Assembly: GCA_027494165.1 (NCBI GenBank)
Contig: JAOSJM010000001.1
Coordinates: 620,001 to 684,000 of the forward strand
Direction of reading: 5' to 3'
DNA: 64,000 nt
Source: Acidimicrobiia bacterium
GTDB taxonomy: Bacteria; Actinomycetota; Acidimicrobiia; IMCC26256; JAOSJM01
Below are positions 27,756-35,530 of the stretch, one piece after another; positions within the stretch are counted from its first letter, which is position 1, and every line of letters starts with the position of its first letter. The position numbers and the translations under genes are program-made. The notes under the pieces are model-generated. The model was not told where the DNA came from and did not search any database. It worked only from the letters and a program-made list of their open reading frames with translations.

Positions 27756-29017
27756 TCGACGCGTACGACACCATCCGCCGCGACGTCCTCGACCGGATCG
27801 AGCGACGCCGGCTCCATCCCGACGGCGACGAGATCGCGGCCGAGGTGGCCCGAGCCGTCGACGACTTCCAGCGCCGGGCGCACCGGGGAGAGGAGGTGCC
27901 CCTCGGGGACCCGGCCGGCATGATCGAGCGGGTGGTGCGGTCCGTCACCGACCTCGGTCCGTTCACCGAGCTCGTCGTGCGCCCCGACGTGGAGGAGATC
28001 TTCGTCGAGGGCGCGCGCGTGTCCTACCTCGACGGCAGCGGCCGGCTGCGGGGCCTGGCCACGCCCACGAGCGAGGACGAGAACCGCCAGATCGTCGAGC
28101 GGCTGCTCGCCGCCACCGACCGGCAGCTCACCACGAAGACCCCGATCGTCCAGGCGAGGGTGCTCCAGGGCACGGCCCGCCTCACCGCCGCCATCCCTCC
28201 GGTGGCGGACCGGCTGTCGGTCACGTTGCGGCGCTACACGGTCCGGGACGTCACGCTCGACGATCTCGCCCGCCGGGGTGCCCTCACCTCCGAGGCGGCC
28301 GGGTTCCTGTGGGCGGTCATGCAGCTCCGGTGCCGCATCGCGGTCTCGGGGGAGCCCGGAGCCGGCAAGACCACGCTCGTGGCCGCGCTGCTCGCCGCCG
28401 CGCCGCCGGGTCACTGCGTACGGACCTGCGAGGAGATCCGGGAGATCGCCGTGCCGGTCACCCACGGCGCCTACTACGAGGCCCGCCCGCCGGCCCTCGA
28501 CGGTACGGGCGAGATCAGCCTGCGCGACCTCGTGAGGTTCGTCCTGGCGATGCGACCCGACCGGATCGTGGTCGGCGAGGTGCGGGGCGCCGAGGCCTTC
28601 GAGCTCAGCCGGGCCGTCAACGCCGGCTGCGGCTTCCTCTGCACGGTCCACGCCAACAGCGCCCGCGAGTCCCTCCACGCGCTCGTCAACGCCGCGTTGA
28701 TGGCCGGCGAGAACGTCACCGAGGACGTCATGCGCAAGGTGTTCTCCGAGTCCCTCGACCTGGTGGTCCACCTCGACCGCGACGATCTGCCCCGGGAGGG
28801 CAACGACGGGCTGCGGCGCCAGGTGATGGAGATCGCCACGGTGATGCCGTCGATGGGCGACGGCTTCACCGTCGAGCCGGTCTTCGCGCGCGAGGCGCTC
28901 GGGCGGCCCCTGCGGTGGACGGGCCTCCTCCCCGAGCAGCTCGCCGGCCGGGTCGACCGGGCCCTCCCCGAGGGCATGACCGTGCGCGGGATCCTCGAAG
29001 GGAGGGTCGCCGGGTGA
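27752..29017 (+). CDS. tadA: TadA/CpaF secretion ATPase of the Flp pilus
   Basis: A 421-residue VirB11-like traffic ATPase that powers pilus assembly at the inner face of the membrane. The N-terminal helical part is followed by Walker A SGEPGAGKTTLVAALL (about 205-220), the Asp-box EEIREI, Walker B MRPDRIVVGEVRGAEAFE and the His-box GCGFLCTVHANSARESL. Length is normal for CpaF. The start GTG (27752) overlaps the TadZ stop, and its own stop overlaps tadB (GTGA), so translation is coupled along the operon. Confidence 0.93.
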   Translation: MIDAYDTIRRDVLDRIERRRLHPDGDEIAAEVARAVDDFQRRAHRGEEVPLGDPAGMIERVVRSVTDLGPFTELVVRPDVEEIFVEGARVSYLDGSGRLRGLATPTSEDENRQIVERLLAATDRQLTTKTPIVQARVLQGTARLTAAIPPVADRLSVTLRRYTVRDVTLDDLARRGALTSEAAGFLWAVMQLRCRIAVSGEPGAGKTTLVAALLAAAPPGHCVRTCEEIREIAVPVTHGAYYEARPPALDGTGEISLRDLVRFVLAMRPDRIVVGEVRGAEAFELSRAVNAGCGFLCTVHANSARESLHALVNAALMAGENVTEDVMRKVFSESLDLVVHLDRDDLPREGNDGLRRQVMEIATVMPSMGDGFTVEPVFAREALGRPLRWTGLLPEQLAGRVDRALPEGMTVRGILEGRVAG

Positions 29018-29907
29018 GGCTGCTGGCGGCGGGTTGCGTCGGGGCCTTCTGCGCGCTCGTGGCGGCGCTGATCACCGGGTCCCTGCCCCGGGCGCGGCTC
29101 CGGTCCCCCCGGGCGCGGGCCTCCGGTGCCGACCGGGCCCAGGTGTGGCTCCAGCAGGCCGGCGCCGGCCTCACCCCCGGCCAGTTCGCGACCGGCTCGG
29201 TGGCGGCCGGGAGCGTGGCCTTCCTCGCCGGAACGGTCCTCACGGGCGCGCCGGTCGTGGCCGCGGTACCGGCGGTCGCGGTGGCGATGCTGCCCCGGGC
29301 GTACTTCTCGCGCCGTCGCGCGGCGCGGCTGCGGCTCGTCCAGGAGGCCTGGCCCGACGGGCTGCGCGACCTCGTGGCCTCGGTGCGGGCGGGGCGCTCG
29401 CTCGCCCAGGCCCTCCACGGGCTCGCCACCACGGGGCCTGCGCCCCTGCGTGAGGCGTTCGCGCGGTTCCCGGCGCTGGCCCGGGTGCTGGGGACGGTCC
29501 CGGCCCTCGAGGTCGTGCGGGAGGAGCTCGCCGACCCGACCACCGACAAGGTGGTCGAGGTCCTCGTGCTCGCCCACGAGCGGGGTGGGCGCATCGTGGG
29601 GCAGGTCCTCGAGGACCTGATCGACGCCACGACGCGAGACCTCAAGATCCAGGAGGAGATCGCCTCGGAGGGTCTCGAGATGCGCATCAACGCCCGGGCC
29701 GTCCTGGTGCTGCCCTGGCTGGTGCTCCTCGCCCTCACCGTCGGCAACGACGCGTTCCGGGCGTTCTACCGCTCCGGCCGGGGCACGGTGATCGTCGTCC
29801 TCGGCGCCCTGCTGAGCCTCGTCGGTGCGTGGCTGCTCGGCCGGCTGGGTCGTGAGCACCGGGAGGAACGGGTCCTCGGTGCCGTCCCGGCGGGGAGCCC
29901 GGGGTGA
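29014..29907 (+). CDS. tadB: TadB, type II secretion F-domain membrane protein
   Basis: A 297-residue inner-membrane platform protein. One helix at the N-terminus, a second pair near 70-95, and a T2SSF domain around 110-260 with SVRAGRSLAQALHGLATTG and KVVEVLVLAHERGGRIVGQVLEDL, then two C-terminal helices. It should recruit TadA and anchor the growing Flp fibre. The GTG start is coupled to the tadA stop, and its stop is coupled to tadC. Confidence 0.88.
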   Translation: MRLLAAGCVGAFCALVAALITGSLPRARLRSPRARASGADRAQVWLQQAGAGLTPGQFATGSVAAGSVAFLAGTVLTGAPVVAAVPAVAVAMLPRAYFSRRRAARLRLVQEAWPDGLRDLVASVRAGRSLAQALHGLATTGPAPLREAFARFPALARVLGTVPALEVVREELADPTTDKVVEVLVLAHERGGRIVGQVLEDLIDATTRDLKIQEEIASEGLEMRINARAVLVLPWLVLLALTVGNDAFRAFYRSGRGTVIVVLGALLSLVGAWLLGRLGREHREERVLGAVPAGSPG

Positions 29908-30833
29908 GCACCCCGGCCGTGGTCGCGGCGGCAGCGGTGGGGGTGGCGGCCGCGGCTGCCGCCGCCCGGCTCGTACCGCCCACGCCCCGGCTCGCTCCCC
30001 GGGTGCGGCCCTACACGCTGGCGGCCCGGTCGGGGTTCGGGGGCCCGGCAGGTACCGCCCGCGGGCCGGCGACGCCGGTGGGCACCCTGCGCCGCCTCTT
30101 CGGCCCACCGCTGCTCGCCCTGGCCCGCCGGCTCGGCCGCCTGGTCGAGTCGCGCAGCGACGAAGCCCTCCGCACCCGGCTGCGCCACGCGGGCCAGCCC
30201 GAGGTGACGCCCGAGGAGCACCGGTTGCGGCTGCTCGCCGCGGCGGTCGGGCTCGGGGCCCTGGGCCTGGGCGCCGGCCTCACCCTCCTGCACGGGGCGA
30301 TCGGGGGCCTCCTCCTCGCGGCGTGCGGCTCGCTGGCGGGCGCGGCGCGGGCCAGGGGACGGCTCGACCGGGCCGTGGCGGAGCGCCGGGAGCGGATGCG
30401 GGCCGAGCTCTACACGGTGAACCAGCTCCTCGCCCTCCACGTGCGGACCGGGGCCGGGGCGGTGCAGGCGGCCCGGCGACTGGTGGACCGAGGTCGTGGC
30501 GCGGTGGTCGAGGAGCTCGACGAGGTCCTCAACTGGATCCGTAGCGGGATGGGCGAGGCGGAGGCGTTCCGGCGGGCGGCCGAGCGCACGGCCGAACCGG
30601 GTGCGGCCCGCACCTACCGGCTCCTCGCGGCCGGGGCGGAGCGCGGTGTCGACCTGGCGGCGTCGTTGCTGTCCCTCAGCGGCGACCTGCGGGACGCCCG
30701 ACGGGAGGATCTGAGGCGGTCGGCGACGAGACGGCGGGCGGCCATGTTGGTGCCGACGATCGCGGTCCTCGCCCCGATCATGCTGCTGTTCGTCGCGGCG
30801 CCGATCCCCTCGCTGGTGTTCGGGTTCCGGTGA
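29904..30833 (+). CDS. tadC: TadC, type II secretion F-domain membrane protein
   Basis: A 309-residue paralogue of TadB. It has an Ala-rich N-terminal helix, a linker with LRTRLRHAGQPEVTPEEHRLRLL, two helices near 110-145 and the T2SSF core YTVNQLLALHVRTGAGAVQAAR...LAAGAERGVDLAASLLSLS, ending in one helix (MLVPTIAVLAPIMLLFVAAP). It partners TadB as the second platform subunit. GTGA overlap with tadB; the pilin gene follows after 50 bp. Confidence 0.87.
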   Translation: MSTPAVVAAAAVGVAAAAAAARLVPPTPRLAPRVRPYTLAARSGFGGPAGTARGPATPVGTLRRLFGPPLLALARRLGRLVESRSDEALRTRLRHAGQPEVTPEEHRLRLLAAAVGLGALGLGAGLTLLHGAIGGLLLAACGSLAGAARARGRLDRAVAERRERMRAELYTVNQLLALHVRTGAGAVQAARRLVDRGRGAVVEELDEVLNWIRSGMGEAEAFRRAAERTAEPGAARTYRLLAAGAERGVDLAASLLSLSGDLRDARREDLRRSATRRRAAMLVPTIAVLAPIMLLFVAAPIPSLVFGFR

Positions 30834-30883
30834 CGAGCCGGGCGGAGAAGGTCGGCGGCGGGGTCGACCGGGAGGGAGGCACG

Positions 30884-31132
30884 ATGCCAGAGCCGACGAG
30901 GTTCCGGGCGCGAGAGCGGATGACGGCCCGGTGGGTCCGATGGGCCGGGTGGGTGCACGGGTCCAAAGCCCCGGGCGCGGGCGGCGGTCGCGGCGAGGAG
31001 GGCATGAGCACCGCGGAGCTGCTGGGCAACGCGGCCATCGCCATCGGCGCGCTCGTCGTGCTGTGGGGGGCCCTGCGGAGCGCCGGGATCAACATCATCG
31101 GCTGGATCGAGGAGACGGTGACCGGCCAGTGA
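30884..31132 (+). CDS. Short Flp-type pilin or pilin-like protein
   Basis: An 82-residue protein from ATG 30884, which has GGGAGGGAGG upstream. A positively charged ~40-residue leader ends GGGRGEEG; then MSTAELLGNAAIAIGALVVL follows. Cleavage after Gly40 would place Glu at +5 of the mature chain, as in class III (Flp/type IV) prepilins, leaving 42 residues with one hydrophobic helix. An internal ATG (31004) also has AGGAGG just before it and would directly encode the 42-residue form. It is probably the pilus subunit. The prepilin peptidase needed for maturation is not in the window. Confidence 0.72.
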   Translation: MPEPTRFRARERMTARWVRWAGWVHGSKAPGAGGGRGEEGMSTAELLGNAAIAIGALVVLWGALRSAGINIIGWIEETVTGQ

Positions 31133-31566
31133 GCGCCCGGCCGGTCACGCCGGGCCGGCGGTCCGGCCCGGCCGCGGTCCCGGGGGCCGAGGCTGGGCTC
31201 GCCACCGTGCAGTACGTCGTGGCGAGCGCGCTGTCGCTGGTGTTCCTCGTGCTCGTGGCCAACCTGGTCGTGGTCGCGTACGCCCGGGGGGCGGTGCGGG
31301 CGGCGCTCGACGAGGCGGCCAGGGCCGGGGCACCGGCGGGTCTCACGGACGCGGAGGCCGAGGGGGCCTGCCGTCGTGAGGCGGCCGAGGTGCTCGACGG
31401 CCTGCTCGGCGGGCCGATGGGCGAGGGCGTCGAGGTGCGCTGCCGGGTGTCGGAGGGTGTGGTGCGGGCCGAGACCAGCGTGACGTTCCGGCCCTGGCTC
31501 CCCGGCTCGATGCCCGACTGGACGCTGCGGGCCACCGCCCGGGCCCGGCGGGAGGGTCGGGGATGA
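31129..31566 (+). CDS. TadE-like pseudopilin
   Basis: A 145-residue protein. A short basic N-terminus and the segment GLATVQYVVASALSLVFLVLVANLVVVAYARGAVRAALDEAARAGA form the single N-terminal helix with the helical extension typical of TadE/TadF minor pseudopilins. The +5 position after the possible cleavage Gly is Gln, not Glu. The C-terminal domain has two Cys (GACRREA and VRCRV), perhaps a disulfide outside the cell. GTG start coupled to the pilin stop. Confidence 0.75.
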   Translation: MSARPVTPGRRSGPAAVPGAEAGLATVQYVVASALSLVFLVLVANLVVVAYARGAVRAALDEAARAGAPAGLTDAEAEGACRREAAEVLDGLLGGPMGEGVEVRCRVSEGVVRAETSVTFRPWLPGSMPDWTLRATARARREGRG

Positions 31567-32006
31567 GGGCCGCGCGCCGCCGGGCGGGAGGCCGCGGCGA
31601 GGCCGGGTTCGTGGCGCTCGAGTGGGCGACGGGGATCGGCCTGCTGCTCTTCCCGGTGGCCGTGCTCGTGGTCGCACTGCCCGCCTGGTCGGAGCGGCAG
31701 GTGGCGGCCACGGTCGCGGCCCGTGAGGCGGCCCGGGCGTGGGTCGAGTCCGGCGACGACACCGCCGGGTTCCTCGCCGCCGGGACGGCCGTCGACGAGG
31801 TGGTGGCCAACCACGGCATCGATCCCGGCGAGGTGTCCGTCGGCTACGAGGGCACCGTCCGCACGCGGGACCCGGGCGCCCGGGTGCGGGTGACGGTCTC
31901 GGTGGAGATGCCGGTGCTCGCCTTCCCGGGCCTGTTCGCCGAGGGCCGGTTCTTCACGTGGTCGGCGGTCCACCAGGAGCCGGTCGACCCGTACCGGAGC
32001 CGGTGA
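31563..32006 (+). CDS. Second TadE-like pseudopilin
   Basis: A 147-residue protein. The leader RRRAGGRGEAG ends at a prepilin-like Gly, followed by FVALEWATGIGLLLFPVAVLVV, with Glu at +5 of the mature form. A helix (AATVAAREAARAWVES) and a beta-rich extracellular domain follow. Expected as a minor pseudopilin that primes or tunes the Flp fibre. ATGA overlap with the preceding gene and GTGA with the next. Confidence 0.75.
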   Translation: MRAARRRAGGRGEAGFVALEWATGIGLLLFPVAVLVVALPAWSERQVAATVAAREAARAWVESGDDTAGFLAAGTAVDEVVANHGIDPGEVSVGYEGTVRTRDPGARVRVTVSVEMPVLAFPGLFAEGRFFTWSAVHQEPVDPYRSR

Positions 32007-32452
32007 GGGAGAGGCGGCCGGTGGTGGTGGCGGCGGGGGACCGGGGCGGCGAGCGGGGCTGGGTGACCCTGTGGGTCCTCGGGCTGTGCGTGATGGTGCT
32101 GTTCCTCGGGGGCGTGTCGCTCGACCTGTGGCGGGTGCTCGCCGAGCGCCGGGAGCTGGCCGCCACCGCCGACGCCGCGGCCCGGGCGGGCACCGGCGCG
32201 ATCGACGAGGCCGCGTGGCGGACGGGGGAGCTGCGCCTCGACCCGGCCGAGGCCGAGGCGCTCGCCCTCGATCACCTCGCCGCGGCCAGCGCCGGCGGCC
32301 CCGCCGTCGACGGGCGGGTGGGTGCCGACGACACCACGGTGACCGTCGAGCTGGAGCGCGAGGTGGAGCTGACCCTCACCCGCGTCCTGGCCGGCGAGGG
32401 GACGATCACGGTCCGGGTCCGGGCCGACGCCCGGCCCCTGGAGCGCGGGTGA
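32003..32452 (+). CDS. TadG-like pilus-associated protein
   Basis: A 149-residue protein. After ERRPVVVAAGDRGGERG comes one N-terminal helix (WVTLWVLGLCVMVLFLGGVSLDLWRVL) and then ELAATADAAARAGTGAID, the stretch characteristic of TadG/TadE_like N-terminal regions. It is much shorter than full TadG proteins, since no von Willebrand-type domain is present. Last gene of the tad operon. The final 47 bp overlap the 3' end of trkH on the other strand. Confidence 0.7.
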   Translation: MRERRPVVVAAGDRGGERGWVTLWVLGLCVMVLFLGGVSLDLWRVLAERRELAATADAAARAGTGAIDEAAWRTGELRLDPAEAEALALDHLAAASAGGPAVDGRVGADDTTVTVELEREVELTLTRVLAGEGTITVRVRADARPLERG

Positions 32453-34061
32453 TCCGGTCTCGGGCGCCGGTGGCCGGGCTCCCGGTCGACCAGGTCCGGG
32501 GGGCCGGCTCGGGCCGCGTCCGGGCGCGGGCCCGGCGGGCCCGCCAGGCGACGGCCCGGCCGCGGAGGGGGCGGCGCTGCAGGGGGACGGCGGCGAGCGC
32601 GAGCACGAGCGGGTAGACCTCGAGGCGGCCGGCGAGCATGGTGACCAGCGTGCCCGCCCGGGCCACGGGGTCGACGGCGAGGAAGTTCTCGGTGGCCCCG
32701 ATGTCGCCGAGGCCCGGGCCGACGTTCCCGAGCGACGTCGCGCTGGCCGACAGCGACGTGACGAGGTCCGACCCGGTGGCGGCGACGAGGATCGCCGTGG
32801 CCCCGAACAGGGCCAGGTACAGGACGACGAATCCGACCACCCGGGACACGGTGCGCTCCGGGATCGGCTGGCGCCCGAGCCGGACCGGGCGGACCAGGCG
32901 GGGATGGAGGTGGCGGGCCAGCTCCCGCCGGGCGTACCCCCAGACGACGAGGACCCGGATCATCTTGAGGCCGCCGGACGTCGAGCCGGCCATCGCCCCC
33001 AGGGGCAGCAGGAGGAGGACGAGGAGCTGGGAGGCCTCGTGCCAGGCGGCGAAGTCGACCGTGACGTACCCCGTGGTGGTGACCACCGACGACACCGTGA
33101 ACAGCGCCCCGCGGATCGCGTCGTGCCCGAGCCCCGCGTCCCGCTCCCACAGCAGCGCCAGCGCGCCGGCCACCACGACGAGCCCGACGTAGAGGCCGAG
33201 CTCGGTCGAGCGGAGCAGGAGGAAGGGCTTCCCCCGCAGGGCCCGCCAGTAGAGGGTGAAGCTGCCGCCGGCGAGGAGCATCCCGGCGACGGCCACCCAC
33301 TCGATCCCCGCCGAGGCGAACGCCGCGATGGACGCGTCGCGGGTGCCGAAGCCGCCGGTGGAGACGGTCGTGAAGGCGTGGGCCACCGCGTCGAACAGCC
33401 CCATGCCGAAGGCCAGGTAGCCGGCGACGACGAAGACGGTGATCCCCAGGTAGACACTCCAGAGCCGTTGGGCCGTCTGGCGCACCCGCGGGCTGAGGCG
33501 CTCGCCCGTGGGGCCGGGGGACTCGGCCTCGAGCAGCTCCATGCCGCCGGCCCCCAGGAAGGGCAGGACCGCCACCACGAGCACGATGACGCCCATCCCG
33601 CCCATCCACTGGGTGAGCGCCCGCCAGAAGAGGATGCCCTGCGGGGTCCCCTCGATGGGGTGGAGGACCGTGGCCCCCGTCGTGGTCAGCCCCGAGACCG
33701 ATTCGAAGAGCGCGTCGTCGAAGCGCGTGAACGTCCCGCTCACGAGGTAGGGGAGGGTGCTGGCGAGCGCCAGGGCGAGCCAGCTCGCCGACACCGCCGC
33801 GAACACCGAGGCGATCCTCATGCGGTACGGCGTGACGGTGGAGCGCCACAGGAGCCAGCCCGGGACGGCGACGCCGAGGCCGCAGGCCGCCAGGGCGGAC
33901 GCCTCGCGGCCGGCGTCGGTGAGCGCGACCGCCGCCGAGGCCAGCATCCCGAGGCCGCCGACCGTGAGCACCAGGCCGACCACGTGCCCCACGAGGGCCT
34001 CCCGGCGGGCCCGGCCGCCGCGCAGGACGCGACGCAACTCGTCGACGAGCCGGGCGATCAC
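32406..34061 (-). CDS. trkH: TrkH-type potassium uptake membrane subunit
   Basis: A 551-residue protein with about ten helices. The four selectivity-filter P-loops can be followed: GLTTTGATVL, TVSTGGFGTRD, SVVTTTGYVTVDF and SATSLGNVGPGLG, with SLS/SVSG and GSTSGGLKM nearby, as in Trk/Ktr channels. It mediates K+ entry with a cytoplasmic RCK/TrkA regulator. The GTG start (34061) overlaps the stop of trkA (GTGA). The Arg/Pro-rich tail beyond GRLEVYPLVLAL is longer than usual and overlaps the convergent tad operon end by 47 bp, so the true end could be earlier if a base error exists there. Confidence 0.9.
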   Translation of the reverse strand: MIARLVDELRRVLRGGRARREALVGHVVGLVLTVGGLGMLASAAVALTDAGREASALAACGLGVAVPGWLLWRSTVTPYRMRIASVFAAVSASWLALALASTLPYLVSGTFTRFDDALFESVSGLTTTGATVLHPIEGTPQGILFWRALTQWMGGMGVIVLVVAVLPFLGAGGMELLEAESPGPTGERLSPRVRQTAQRLWSVYLGITVFVVAGYLAFGMGLFDAVAHAFTTVSTGGFGTRDASIAAFASAGIEWVAVAGMLLAGGSFTLYWRALRGKPFLLLRSTELGLYVGLVVVAGALALLWERDAGLGHDAIRGALFTVSSVVTTTGYVTVDFAAWHEASQLLVLLLLPLGAMAGSTSGGLKMIRVLVVWGYARRELARHLHPRLVRPVRLGRQPIPERTVSRVVGFVVLYLALFGATAILVAATGSDLVTSLSASATSLGNVGPGLGDIGATENFLAVDPVARAGTLVTMLAGRLEVYPLVLALAAVPLQRRPLRGRAVAWRARRARARTRPEPAPRTWSTGSPATGARDRITRAPGAGRRPGPGP

Positions 34062-35403
34062 GGCCTCGTGAAGACGTGGCGGCTCGCGGCCAGGGCCTTC
34101 GGCACGGCGAACATCACGAGGCGGTCGTGGGCGCGCAGCTCCGTCCGGCCGCGGGCGATGTGGCCCTTGCCGTCGCGCACGACGGCCCCGACGAGGACGT
34201 CCTTGGGGAGCCGCAGCTCGGCGATGATCGACCCGTCGGCCGGGCTCCCGGCGGCCACCTCGACCTCGTCGACCTCGACGTCGCCCTCGAGGAACGTCGT
34301 CACCGCGAGGCCGCCCCGCACGAACCGCAGCACCGCGTTCGCGCTGGCCGTCCGGGGGACACGATCGCGTCGATCCCGAGCGTCGGGAGGAGGGGCAGCA
34401 GCGAGAGCCGGTGGACCACGGTGATCGACCACGCCGCGCCCTCGGACTTGGCGTAGGAGCACGCCAGCGCGTTGGCGTCGTCCTCACCGGTGGCCGCGAC
34501 GACCACGTCGGCCTCCTGGACGCGCTCCTGGAGGAGCAGCTCCCCGTCGGTGACCTCGCCGCAGACGACCACCGACCGGGGGAGCATCATGGAGAGCTCG
34601 TGGGCCCGCTGCGGGTCTCTGTCGACGACGGTCACCGACATCCCGCGCGCCTCGAGCGCGGCGGCCACGAGCCCGCCGGTCCGCCCGCCCCCGAGCACCA
34701 TCACCCGGTGGGCGCGCTCGCGGTCGATGCCGAGCAGGCGCAGGATCTGGTCGCGGGCCCGGTGACGGGTCAGGACCCGCACGTGGTCGCCGGCCTCGAG
34801 CACGTGGTCGCCCCGGGGGATGAACGTCTCGTGGCCGCGGGTGATCGTGCCGAAGAGGAACTCCCAGTGGGGCTCGTGCTCCGCGGCGATCCGGGCCAGG
34901 CCCCGCCCCGCCAGCGGGGCCCCGGGGCGGATGCGGGCGCCGAGGACGATCACGTCGCCCCCGGCCATCGGGTAGACCTCGTCGACGCCGCGGAACTCGA
35001 CGAGCTGGATGATCTCGTCGGCGGTCTCGTGGTCGGGGTCGATGACCAGGTCGGCGCGCAGGCCCCCGGAGGCGGCGAAGCGGACGGAGTCGCGCAGGTC
35101 CCGGTCCTCGACCCGCACGACCGTCGACGGCACGCCGTGCTGGCGGGCCAGGAGGCAGGCCACGAGGTTCACCTCGTCGCGGTCGGTGACCGCGATCAGC
35201 AGGTCGGCGTCGGCGAGCCCGGCCTCCTCGAGCACGGACGGGCTCGAGCCGCTCCCGGTGACGATCGTGGCGTCGAGGCGGCCCGACAGGTCGTGGGCGA
35301 GCGCGGGCTCCTGCTCCACGACGACCACGTCGTGGGACTCCCGGCTGAGCCGCTCGGCCAGGTACGAGCCCACCTCGCCGGCGCCGACGACCACGATCAG
35401 CAT
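34058..35403 (-). pseudogene. trkA: TrkA-type potassium uptake regulator, one frameshift (probable sequence error)
   Basis: Duplicated RCK protein: two Rossmann domains (VVVGAGEVGSYLAERL at the N-terminus, VMVLGGGRTGGLVAAAL midway), each followed by an RCK_C domain. NAD(H)/nucleotide binding gates TrkH. The frame breaks in the run of five G at 34354-34358. One base added there continues IVSP as RTASANAVLRFVRGGLAVTTFLEGDVEVDEVEV and ends HVFTRP at 34058, giving ~449 residues, the normal length. The start is GTG-ATG; ATG 35403 is preferred. Coupled to trkH. Confidence 0.9.
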
Positions 35404-35459
35404 CACCGCATCTTCGCGGACGGTCGGGCGCTGGCGTGACCTACGGCCACGTGCAAGGA

Positions 35460-35476
35460 TCTGACGATCCGTCAGA
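35460..35476. promoter_or_regulatory. Perfect inverted repeat TCTGACG-N3-CGTCAGA (putative operator)
   Basis: Arms at 35460-35466 and 35470-35476, in the 127-bp gap between trkA (-) and the amidohydrolase (+). It shares the CTGACG/CGTCAG arms with the island operators but has a 3-nt centre and no -10 box inside. Confidence 0.5.
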
Positions 35477-35530
35477 CCGTCGCCGGGGACCCCACCCGCC
35501 CCGGTGCTCCGGCCCGGTGAGGGGCGGCCG

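Noticed and set aside
26534..29017. A single 827-residue TadZ-TadA fusion protein
   Set aside because: The middle part is out-of-frame Arg/Pro/Gly-rich translation; a missing G at 27504-27506 explains it, and the true TadZ stop overlaps a good tadA GTG.
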